Shown here: positions 19,401 to 29,300 of the stretch, in pieces | Layout of the letters: each line of letters begins with the position of its first letter | Numbering within the stretch: position 1 is the first letter of the stretch | NCBI GenBank assembly: GCA_003116995.1 | Contig: BDSL01000002.1 | Span: 806,001 to 870,000 of the forward strand | Source of the DNA: Yamagishiella unicocca | Lineage: Eukaryota > Chlorophyta > Chlorophyceae > Chlamydomonadales > Volvocaceae | Direction of reading: 5' to 3' | Length of the DNA: 64,000 nt | Notes under the pieces: model-generated | Database searches by the model: none | The model's input: only the letters and a program-made list of their open reading frames with translations | Told to the model about the DNA's origin: nothing | Program-made: the position numbers and the translations under genes

Positions 19401-20780
19401 TGTTGCCGTTCGCGCCTAGGGAGGCGCCCGAGGAGGGGACGGAGGCCCAGGGCGCCGCTGCGGGCACCTGCGGCGGCGGCGTTCGCGGCGGCAGGGGGGA
19501 CAGCTGCTGCACGTCCGCGGCGCCGGTGGTGCCGGGGGTGCTACTGCCGTCGCTTGGAGTTGGAGCTGTAGCCGCACCACCGGCACGTGCCAGTGGCGTG
19601 TACGGCACGGTCTGGCGTTGCTGCTGAGTTATAGCCGGCGGTTTGGCGCCGGCGCTGGCGCTGGCGCTGGCACCGGTGCCGGCGCCGGCGCTGGCGCCGG
19701 CGCCCGATGTCGCTGCGGACGCAGCCGGGGGGGGCCCCCATGAATGCTGGAGTCGCCGGCAAGCTCGCTGCCCTTACATGGGCAGCGGCGCCGTTGTGGC
19801 CGGGGGCCGTAGCCGCGCAAAATCCCGGCGGCGGCGCGGGCGGCCGCGCCCGCGGGGTGGGCACATCAGCCGCCGGTGCGGCTGCGGGAGGTTTGGGTTC
19901 GTTACACGGCGTGCATCCCAGCCTCGTCATCGCAGCAGCCGCGGCCTCAATGGCAGCAATCGCCACGGCGGCGCCTGCGGCGGCGGAGCCGTCGCCGGCT
20001 GGATTGACCACACTGTCCCTTGCCGCCCCTCCGCCGCCCAGGTTGTAAACCGCGCCGGCGCCATTGGCATCAGCCTCGGGAGGCAGGCGCGTGTGTCGAG
20101 CAGCCGGCGTGGGCAGCGGCATGGGCGGCAGAGGCACAGTCACCTCATGAAGTGCTTTGACGCCTGAAGGAAGAGACGGCGCGGTGGCAGCGCGCGGGAT
20201 GGGGGCCCCGAGGCGGATTTTGGCGGCCTTCGCGTAAACCGTTTGAGGGGTGAACGTGGACGGAGCGACCGATCGGACAACGGCTCGCTCCCGAAGCGCA
20301 CGCAGATTGGCATGCATTACAGATTTCGTGACGGGAAATATTGCGTGCGTAGCAACCATCGCCCCCTGCACGATCGTTGGTGTGGCTCCGAAAACACAGG
20401 AGCTCTCCTTTAAAGTGCAGCTCCGGGCTGTTTGCGATAAGGATCAAGTGCGTCGCCGGCCGTCCATGCGTGCTATGTCGACCGAGAGCATATTTCCTGT
20501 GCAGGGCATGCGCTTCTTCACTCCCCTAACGCCCCCGCACTCCAATCGGCAGGTACCCGCGGCACCCACCTGACTCGACGGAGAGCTCCTCAAGGCTGAG
20601 GTACGCAGGGACAACTACGCCGACTGCCTTAGCCTGTGCTGCTGCCACCCGCGCCATGTGCATGGCGGCGGCCGTGGTGTTGCGATGGGCAGGCGTCAGT
20701 CCGGCCACTATTGGCTCCGCAACCTTGCCTCGCGCCCGGAGTTCCGCCAGCTTTGCTTCCGCGCGATCTATCGTAGGCAT
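16462..20780 (-). CDS. Unrecognised multi-exon gene, apparent frameshift in exon 2
   Basis: Exons: 20780-20570, 20427-18958, 18636-18519, 17962-17775, 17445-17261, then an exon from 17049, and probably a last exon from 16626 to TGA at 16462. The first five junctions keep phase if one base is removed from exon 2. Exon 1 starts MPTIDRAEAKLAELRARGKV and is helical. Exon 2 is long and low in complexity (Ala/Pro/Gly, later Gln/Pro). Exons 3-6 look like a folded domain: AALCRALESAFHREPELFQA, GFDLAWWMQERRKQMGE, WRDYTAVVVRVS, QKRWLTLNPVLTALLGYEVY, LCEAETLAWHLDQYRRAFLE. I do not recognise this domain. Exon 2 changes frame at a C8 run (plus 19727-19734). The 3' end is unsure: the exon starting at 17049 reads on to about 16740, but I found no donor that joins it in phase to the last exon. 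Confidence 0.6.
17653..17705 (-). repeat. Dispersed intronic repeat, copy 3
   Basis: This is the best-preserved copy, reading on the minus strand TCGAGGAAGACCCGTGGATG, then CCCGAAAAAACCGTTTAGAA, then GGCGTTTTGAGG. It lies in the intron between the exons at 17962-17775 and 17445-17261. Confidence 0.75.
17974..18160. repeat. G-rich imperfect minisatellite next to a 3' splice site
   Basis: Units of GGTGGCGGGGTGGAGT and GGTGGTGGGGCGAAAG type are repeated imperfectly. On the coding (minus) strand this becomes a C/T-rich tract ending just before the acceptor at 17963. It may serve as the polypyrimidine tract. Confidence 0.85.
19651..19702. repeat. GGCGCT/GGCGCC hexamer run in coding sequence
   Basis: This short run encodes an Ala-Ser/Ala-Gly stretch in exon 2 of the gene at 16462-20780. 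It begins just downstream (in the coding direction) of the C8 homopolymer where the frame changes. Confidence 0.7.
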
Positions 20781-21318
20781 GGTCAGTTATGTTTTTTGGA
20801 GTAGGCTGAAGGAAAGATAACTTGGGATCAGTGGAGAAGCTAGATGAAGGACACGCCAATCTATTCATGGTTCAACCCCGACCAACCCATCGGATAAAAA
20901 CATACATCGAACCGATAGGTATAGCATTCAGTACGTAGTTCAGGCTTGCTGCGTAGGCTCTGCGTTACGTGACCCAGATGTATTATGATGCTTGGCTCGT
21001 TTTGCTCGAAATGCTAATTATTTCAAGCAAAAATGTTTAGCTACATTACAAACACAAAAATGTGTTAACATGAAGATTGTACTGTATTGACAGTGGATCG
21101 ACGAATCCTCAACGAAGGTCCTGCAGAACGACAGCCGGCAGCAGCTGAACACCTGAACGCCGAGATGGCCGTTTGCAGAAGTGCAGTAATCAACATGATA
21201 AAGCAGTAAATGTATGCCAGTGTTAGGCCCCTTCGATAACACCTTGAGGGCGACGACTGGCAGCGGCAAGCGCCTTTCTGGCCGAAGACGTCCACAGATT
21301 GTACCAATAATCCCAGCA
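20781..21318. promoter_or_regulatory. Divergent promoter region with AT-rich core
   Basis: Two divergent genes start on either side, at 20780 (minus) and 21319 (plus). The middle, about 20990-21090, is strikingly AT-rich for this genome (for example AAATGCTAATTATTTCAAGC). No canonical TATA box or other motif can be assigned with confidence. Confidence 0.45.
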
Positions 21319-24300
21319 ATGGTGATTGTAGAGGAAAAAGAAGGCCAATTACAAGCTGCGCTTCCCTCCGGTGGTCTGGCACAGCTGCGTCAGGAACTCC
21401 GGGTGAGCATGGACTGTCAGAGACACTGGCATCATGATGGTTTCTCAGAAACGCAAACTGTGTGTCATCCAGGCCCACCGGAAGCTGCTAACGCTCCTGG
21501 AGACTGCAAAACAGCGCAGTGTAGAGGCACTGTACGAGGCTCCGGCACCGGCGCCCGAGGGCGGGATAAGTTGCGTCAATGTAGTCACTAATGACTCCCC
21601 AAAGGATAGCTGCAGGCAGCAGCGACAACCCACTCAACAGGACGTGGGGAGCTTTACAGGTGGGTTGTGCCCCGGCAACGGCACGGCTGGGGAGTGCGGC
21701 GAACTAGGTATTCGGGCCCATGGGCAAGAGAAGGCCAGGTGCCTTCTCATTACGGGGAATGTGCATCATGGTCATGCACTACCTTGAAGGTCGGTGTCGC
21801 GCAGTCTGGTCGCTGCAATATGCAGCAAAAAGACAAGCCCATTGTGAAAGAATGCCCAACGTATCCGCAAGTGCGACACACATCCGCCTGCCCGCTTCCC
21901 TTCGTGCCTCCTCGAAGCCCAGCTCTCCAGGCAAGGCCTGAGCCTCACTCCGTCTACAATCGCAGTCATGGCCCCAGCAGCCTCTGCCCGCAGGCTGCGG
22001 GATTGGCGACGCGACGCGCCACTGTCGCAGCTGTCGTGCTTACCAATAATACAGCCTCTGGGGCTGGGGCAAAGCCCCTGGCCGCACCGGCGAGGACAAC
22101 CTCCCAGGCATCCCCAGCTGCGCCAGCGGCAGCACTAACGGCGGCTTTCGACTGTGGAAGTGCTCGGCCACCATGGCGCGGGCCCCAGAGCCGCTCATCT
22201 CCCCCAGCTACCATCTGCGCGCCGCCGCCAGGCGCTGGCGCAGGCCTTGGCGATCGCCAAGTCCTGCAGCGACGTCAGCATCCGGCGATCAAGGCCGCGA
22301 CAGCCGAAGCTGGGGCAACACATGAGGCAGCTGCTCAGCATGAAGGTGCTGGTAGCTGCGGCGGCACGGATGGGGACGGCGGTGCAGGCGAGGTCGCTCG
22401 GGCTCTGGGAGAGCTGGCAGCGGCAGCAGCCATGTCGGTCTTAGCGCAGGCGGGGCCCAACCCGAATGTGGCACGTTGCGTAGCTGGAAAGGCTGCGACC
22501 GTATCCAAGGTTGCATCCGCGACATCGAGAAGGTTGGTGGCGGGTGCAAAGCGCGATTGCAGCTCATCGGGCGTAGCTGCAGCTGCCCATCCACTGGCGC
22601 GCCGAGGCGTGGTGTCCACCGCTGGCCGAACAGCTGATGTAGCGAGTGTGAGCAAGGCGGGCAAGCTGGCAGCCACGACGGCGGTAACCGTGGCGCCACC
22701 GCAACGAGGAGTAATGCGTGGCGTGGTAGTGCCGTCGTTGGAATCCCAGCATAACGGCCACAGCGGCGGAGGGGGAAAAGGTCAAGGTCCTGCCTTGATG
22801 GTTGCCAAGCAAGCAACTGCCCTTTCGGGTGATTTCGCGTCTGCTGTCGCTGCTGTTCCCGCGGTGGTCATGGGTCTTGCTGCTCCTTCAAAGGTGCTTA
22901 TCGCATCCAGTCAGCGCAGCCCTGCTGGCGCAGCCAGTGAGGCATCTGATGGCGCTGCGTCCACGGCTCGCCTCTCCCAACCCAGTCCCGTCGCTGTGGC
23001 CAATGCCCCCGATGACGGCAGTGGCGTCGCAACCAGCGTTGGCGGAAGGCCTGCTTTTGGGCGTGGTGCTGCGGCATTTCCGGCTGTGGACCGGGTCATG
23101 CAGCGGCGAGAGCGGCTGGTAGCACTCCTGACGATGCACGGCCGTACCACCGCAAGTACTACTGGGACTTCCATCGGGCATGCAGACACCGCGTCCGAGC
23201 CCGCAGTCGCTCAGGCGGGCTCCATGCGCACTGGCATTGGGCCGGCTGTCTCTGCCTCCGATGCTGCTCAGTTGCCAGCGCCAGCTGCCGCTGGCACTGG
23301 ACTTTCTGAGGCCTGGGTGCGACGCAACGGCCTCCAGTCCGGTGGTGTGCGTGTCGTGTCCGGCGCTGGTGTAGATGGGGACGGCGGGGCCGGTTCATCG
23401 CCTGGCTCTACCATGATCACCAGCCGGGGTAACCCCGGCGTGAACTCCGACGCCGCCGCTGACGCATATGCCGCCATGCGGGCTTGGCGCGCGCGCCGCG
23501 CCAGTGCCGCCGCTGTCATATGCAGCGCGGCCCGCCGTTACCTTGACGCCAGGTCAGTGCACAGCGGCACAGCGCTGGTCGCTGAAACGGGTGGCATGAG
23601 AGCGCTGATGCGTGATGTCGGTGTGGGCGCAAGGCACACGCACCATTCATGTCAAGTTTTTTAGCAGAAGGGATAACGAACAAGGTGTCGCATCGGCAAC
23701 GCGATTCCTTAAATCCAACCGCAGCCCGTGCCTAGTCCACACCTTAAGGGGTACCAACAGTGGCCCATACCTCGACAGGCGGCACCTGCGCCATCTGCCC
23801 CAAGCAAGCGCCACACGCCTCAAAGGCTGAAACCTACGTAGTCCTCCCTCGCTGACGCTTGTTTGTCCCCCTCACCCGGCCCACTTCCCCGTAACACGCC
23901 ACCAACCCTCTTCCGTCGTCCCAACCCGCAACGTTCGTTCCCTGGTGACCCGCTTCGGCGCCTGACTCGGGCAGAGCTGAGGCAGAAGAATCCCGCGCGA
24001 TCGTAGCAGAGGCCAGACTTGCCGCCGCCGCCCGCTCCCGGCTGTTGGCAGCCTGGCAACGTGCGGCGCACAGACGCGTCCTTCTGCGCCGGCGGTATGC
24101 CGGGTAAGTGCGGTAAACACGGTGTCTCTTGAGGGGCTGTAAAGGAGCTGTCGACGGATGTGCATCACACAGTTTGCCAACTAGCCAAACCTGCGCATGT
24201 GGTGTAGGCTGCGGTCCTGATTCCAGAAGCTCACATGCCCACGACCGATTTCACCAAATGCCATTACGAGTGGCCGTTCGCGACAGGACTGCTGTGCGCC

Positions 24301-24762
24301 CTGCATTAGGAGTGCATGTCGACACGTCATTATCTTCACGTGGGCCCCCTTCACAGGCTAGCGGCTGTGTCCGCGGAGGCGAAGATGATCGCAGCGTCGG
24401 CAACGGCCTTGGCCTTGGCTGGCAAAGAGCCAGGCGTGTCGACGCGCCTGGCGAGGTGCTGCTTCATGCCAACTGGCGAAGAGGCGCATGCTGCTCTAGG
24501 GGCCAGAAGAGGAGGGAAAGTGGATGAGGCAATGGCCGCTGGCAGCAGCAGTAGTCGTAGCCGCAATGGTATCGACAGTGCCGCATACGGTCTAGTACAG
24601 GCCAACGGCTGGGGAGCCACTGCCGCGAGCCACCGCAGCTACTGTCGCAGCGCGGCTGCCGAAGGTGGGCGCTATGGACTTGCAGCTGCACACCGGCGTT
24701 GGTGGCTACTACGCGCGGCTTGGTGCGGGCTGGCGCTGGCAGCTGTTGCACCGTTGCCATGA
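21319..24762 (+). CDS. Unrecognised Ala-rich protein with basic IQ-like helices
   Basis: The five-exon model is 21319-21402, 21449-21659, 21923-23552, 23975-24103 and 24357-24762 (TGA). It keeps phase throughout and totals exactly 820 codons. The N-terminus is charged and helical: VEEKEGQLQAALPSGG, LRQELR, then KRKLCVIQAHRKLLTLLETA. The large exon 3 is Ala/Ser/Gly/Val-rich. It ends in a basic helix with an IQ-like pattern (AMRAWRARRASAAAVICSAA) that continues across the junction into EARLAAAARSRLLAAWQRAA and HRRVLLRRRYAG in exon 4. This could bind calmodulin, but a strict IQ core is not present. The first intron would be only 46 bases; if it is not real, the start is probably ATG 21434. No enzyme domain is visible and I cannot name it. 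The upstream gap is shared with the divergent gene. Confidence 0.6.
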
Positions 24763-26346
24763 GCGGTTGCAGACACGAGGTTACTGTGGTTCGGGTTGAG
24801 TGTCGTGGGCTCATCAGTGACCCACATCGAGTGAAATAACGTCAATTTGGACCGCAAGCATGTTGGGAGTGGAGCGCTGGAGCCTTGCATCAACCAGGAG
24901 TCGATGATAGGTGGGCAGAGTCATAGGGTGGAACGGTTACTGAATGGTTTGCAGAGGCCAGAGGCAGACTAACTAGACAGGGTGAACTTGGTTCCAACGC
25001 GGAAGGGTGACAGTTTTCACACCGTTTTCACGTCAAGTGAAAGTCCACACCGGCCCAGGGTTTACCGTACGGTATTAGGTTTTAAACGAAACAGCTGTTG
25101 TCCTAGTCGTATCGTATGGATTTGCAAGTTCCAAAACCCAATTCGATTAGTACGATGTCGTATGACCAATACGCGCTTCTACGCTACCCGCTTACCCTGA
25201 CCAGCCCAAACCTTCGTCACGCAGGCCCAGGCCTCGCCCATGGGTTAACCAGGAAAGCGTCTATGTCACAAACATTCATGGAGAAGGATCATTTTAGAGG
25301 AGAAGAAATGCAGCAACGTCCAGTGCGATTCCAAATTGACAAGATGTGCTCGGCCTTGGCTTCGCAGCTAAGCGGACCGACCCCGCTGAACGTCCAGTAA
25401 TCGAAAGGCGCGATGCCCAAGGGAATGAAACCAAACACCAGAGAATATGTAAACACTTGTCGGGTGCGCTGAGGCCTATCTTCGATGACAGTCACACTCA
25501 GCGCGCTCATTTGAGGCTCAACCTCTATGGCAGGTATAGGTATTTCTTTCCATAGTTTAAACACGCCAGAAGCCGAGAAGGCTAGAATTAGCAACATTGC
25601 AACTTAGCAAGCGTGCCAGACGTCAAGTCCTCGGAGCAAGCAACGTTTACATACCCAGTCCCTCAACAAAGCTTTGTATCCTAAATACTTCCCCACTATA
25701 CTGTACATTGAACATTGTATTGTACATGCCTCCCTCCTTACGGCACTTGCCGTACGCCATTGAGTAGCGCCAGGCAACGAAGGGACGCATCATGTCCGGA
25801 AGATGTATCTAATCTCTATGTAGATTTCCGTTAGTTTTAAGACACCTCCACCACGTTGTAATCAATACCAGTTTCCGGGTCTGCGTATCACGTCCGCCGC
25901 GCCCTTGAGCCGAGCTATGCACATTTTCGTTGCTTATTTAACCTTCGTCCAGGCGTATTTATAGGCGCTTTACTTGCTGGCAACAGGAAAGAGGCGGACA
26001 TTTGGCGAAGCTCAGACGCAGCGGACATAAGAGGAATTTTCGTGAAAGCGCCTTTGGATAGCCGGACAGAGGAGTTTTCGACACGTAGTTGGTGAGCTTC
26101 TTGCACTACCTGCCGGCTCGGTGCTGGACGTGGGGGCTGGGTCACCAAAAGGCGTCGCGTTGTGCATATTTTAGCGGTGGTAGCTCCTGGAGAGCTGGGC
26201 AATTGTTAGATTTCTTGGATATATTGGTGGACCTCGGACTGCGCTTGCAGGTGTCGCGGAGGCAGTCTCGCAGCGGGGACCACTCTGTCTCTCGGGCAGG
26301 TGGTCCCTCGAGCATAGGACCCATGGGGAGCTCACCACACTAGCCG
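24763..26346. other. AT-richer intergenic stretch upstream of the callose synthase gene
   Basis: Base composition drops towards AT from about 24900 to 25950. The stretch holds the 3' UTR of the plus gene ending at 24762 (TGTAA at 25448-25452 and 25857-25861) and the promoter and 5' UTR of the callose synthase gene. One minus ORF at 25289-25597 is listed separately. Confidence 0.4.
25289..25597 (-). CDS. Possible small ORF, 102 codons, uncertain
   Basis: A minus-strand ORF with a mildly hydrophobic N-terminus (MLLILAFSASGVFKLW) and a second hydrophobic stretch (TYSLVFGFIPLGIAPFDYW). Its codon use is AT-richer than any neighbour. It could be an exon of an unseen gene, a remnant of a transferred or mobile sequence, or chance. 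No domain is recognised. Confidence 0.2.
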   Translation of the reverse strand: MLLILAFSASGVFKLWKEIPIPAIEVEPQMSALSVTVIEDRPQRTRQVFTYSLVFGFIPLGIAPFDYWTFSGVGPLSCEAKAEHILSIWNRTGRCCISSPLK

Positions 26347-29300
26347 ATGCCAGTACAGTTTACATCCGAGAATCCTCCCCCCAATGGTGGGGGAGGCGGT
26401 GATGCTCCGGGTTCCGTGTGGGGCAACCTAAGGCTCATGCTTGGGCAGCCCTCTTTCTCGGAGCAGCAGCACCAGCAGCAGCTCCAGCAGCAGCACCAGC
26501 AGGTCCCACAGCAGCAACAGGCGCCACAATATTATGAGGCGGCGCAGCAGCCTGCCCCTGCCCCAAAGAGGGCGGTTGGCTTTCTTCGTCCGTTCAGCGC
26601 GAAGCAAAAGCAGGAGGATGACGAAATTTTGCGGCTGGGGCCCGCGCCCACCGATGACGCCGCACAGGGTCCAGGGGCGAAGGATTGGAAGACGTTTGTA
26701 CAAGGTGCGATTTCGGGACGCGTTCTCAGTTTGTACACGTCGCGGGTCGGAACACATGCGTGCGTACATGTTGTCGGAGGCCGAGGTTTAACAGTTGCTG
26801 CTCAAATATAACATCTTCAGGTTGGCTGGCAGACGATGAAGAGACTCCAGGTGCTGTTGACGGACCCAACGGCCGCGTCACCTTCGGTGTCAACAGCGCA
26901 TTAGCGGGTTCGCCGGAGTATGCCGGCGAACCCGCTGGTCCAGCTGGTGCTCATGGCACGGGCACAGACTCGGGCATGCACGGACCAAAGCCGGCCATGA
27001 AAAAATCAGCAATGCGCGGCGTGTCAGCTATGCCAAAGGCTCGCGCCAAGTCGGCAATGCGACGGCCGGGCGCGGCCTCCGTTGCAAGCGTGCATATGGA
27101 AAAGGGCGATGGCATTGATGAGGATGACGCTATGCCCGAAGAAAAAGGCCATATCAAGAGGAAAAATAAAAAGAAGAAGAAGGAGCGGGATCGCAAGAAT
27201 CCGTTTGTCATGCCCGCGCTGCACACCTTCGCGTTCGAGCACCTTGTGCACAACATTGTGTGGCGCGTCGGGCGGAACTTCGGCTTCCAGGCGTTCAATA
27301 TCAACCCGATGACACGTAACCGGGTGCGTCGGGGGGTTTGTCCCACTTCCCCTTGCTACCCTTGCTGTGTTCGTGGTCCGTCTCCTGACAAGTGAACAAC
27401 CTCCCATGGCAGGGTCACAACGCCGAGTGGTCGGCCGCCACCATTTTCGTGGCCGGTGACCACCTTATAAACCTGCTTGTGAAGAACTACTTCATCAGGC
27501 GCGATAAAGGGGATGATGAGCGGCAGGAGGAGCGGTTCGCGAAAGCAGTGTTCGAGCTGCATACCACAATATTCTACTCGTACGAGGAGTATTGGACGCA
27601 CATGCATGGCTTGTCCATCAGGCCGATGGTCATGCAGGTGGGCTGGGGTGGGGGGCTCTGGTGGGAGGTAAGGGCGTGTATTAGTTCAGTACTTCTGCGT
27701 AGTTTGATCGGATGTGGCTGCCGGTAGGTTGGGTTGATGCCCATGTATTGAATGATGCATCACAGCAGCCAAGAACATCTCCATGCGCCCATACGTTGGG
27801 ACCAGGTGCTGTGCAAAGGGTGTGTTTGCCTGGCGCGGGAGGCCGCGTGGATGGGTCTTGTTTTTGGCACGCAGAGGATTCAGGCTGCCAAGCGGGCTGC
27901 ACATCGAGGAAGCTTCCACGTCCATGGGATGCTCGCTGCTGTCTGGCACGTGACGTAGCGCGGAATGAACTCATGCGTATGAGGTGCAACGGACAGGCGT
28001 CTAGGAAACGGGTTACATACCATAATCCTGGCAGCAGCAGCTGCTACGAGCAGCAGGGGGCCAAACCTTAAGCACGAAAGGTTCCACGGCACAGCATCGT
28101 TCATACGGACGCAGCTGTCCGGGCGCTGGAGTTGAGGGATGGACTGGCGGCCCCTCCCAGCCAGCTGTGACCCAGTGCGGAAACCCCTCAGTGGGGGCTG
28201 CCACGGAGCTACGATTGCTTTTACTGGGGAGCAGGCTGGCTGGGCGTTGCCACCGCCATTCGCAGCAGCGCAGACGGCTGCATGCCGCCCGCTTCCGAAG
28301 CGGCCAGGGCCGAACGGTGGGCTTGGCCCTGGTCAGCAGCGCAGCGGAGGGTTGGACGCCGCAGTTTGCGTCCTCACTTCGCTGGCGCACGACCGGAAGC
28401 GGTCGGAGCGTGTTTGCGGAGCCACAACCTTAGTGGTCTCAGACGCACTCTGCGCAGCTACGCCGCTTTGTGCCGCTTTGCAGTCCAGCATCGCACTGGA
28501 GCCCAGCGGTCTGCTTTGTCTGCGGAGGACACGCAGCTGGTTTATGCGTTGGCCGTGCCGCGGAGGTCGTTGTCACCAAAACCGGGCGCTGGGGCGCCAC
28601 CAAGCGCTTGGCTAGCCTAACCTTACTGCAACTGGACTGCCACGTATTCATGTGCTTGTCATCATTTTCTTTATGAGTGCGCTTGCAACAACGATCGCGA
28701 CGGTAGTAAGATGGTCTGGTCCGGGGTTCTCCCTTCGCAGGAGGTGCTAAGCAAGAGCCGCTTCTGCGATGAGGTTGTGGTGTGCGGCATGCTGACGGAG
28801 CTGGCTCTGTACTTCCTCATCTACACGGAAGCGTCGTCCATGCGCCACACGCCCGAGTTGCTGTGGTTCCTGTACTGGTGCCTCAACCACAGGTGCGACC
28901 CAGTGGGCTGGGCGCCCTGGGCTTGTGGGAATGCTTGCGTCTTCTGCAAGCTCGTATCAAACAGACAAAGGTTTGGGTGCGGGCCTAAACTTGCAAGAGG
29001 GCGACCAGTTGTGGAAAGATGGGTGTTGCCGCGTGTTGAAAGTTGTACGCGAGGGTTGGCGGCTGCGAGATGCGACGACCGCTCGGGGTGTGTGGCTCCG
29101 AGACCGTACGCTTTCTGGGGCTGACTCAGCCTAATTTCCCTAGCTTCACCCCGCCGCCGCCGCCACAGCCAGCAGTGGGCCATCTGGGTCAGCGTCCCCG
29201 CTCATCCGTGACTGGGATGAGGCGCCTTCCTTCACCGTTCTCCGCCCTCCTCCGCCCTCTCTGCAGCTATGTGATGCAGGACATGTGGACGCGCGACCCG

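Noticed and set aside
20370..20860. Possible tRNA around the GGTTCAACCCC at about 20870
   Set aside because: No matching A box or cloverleaf can be folded around it.
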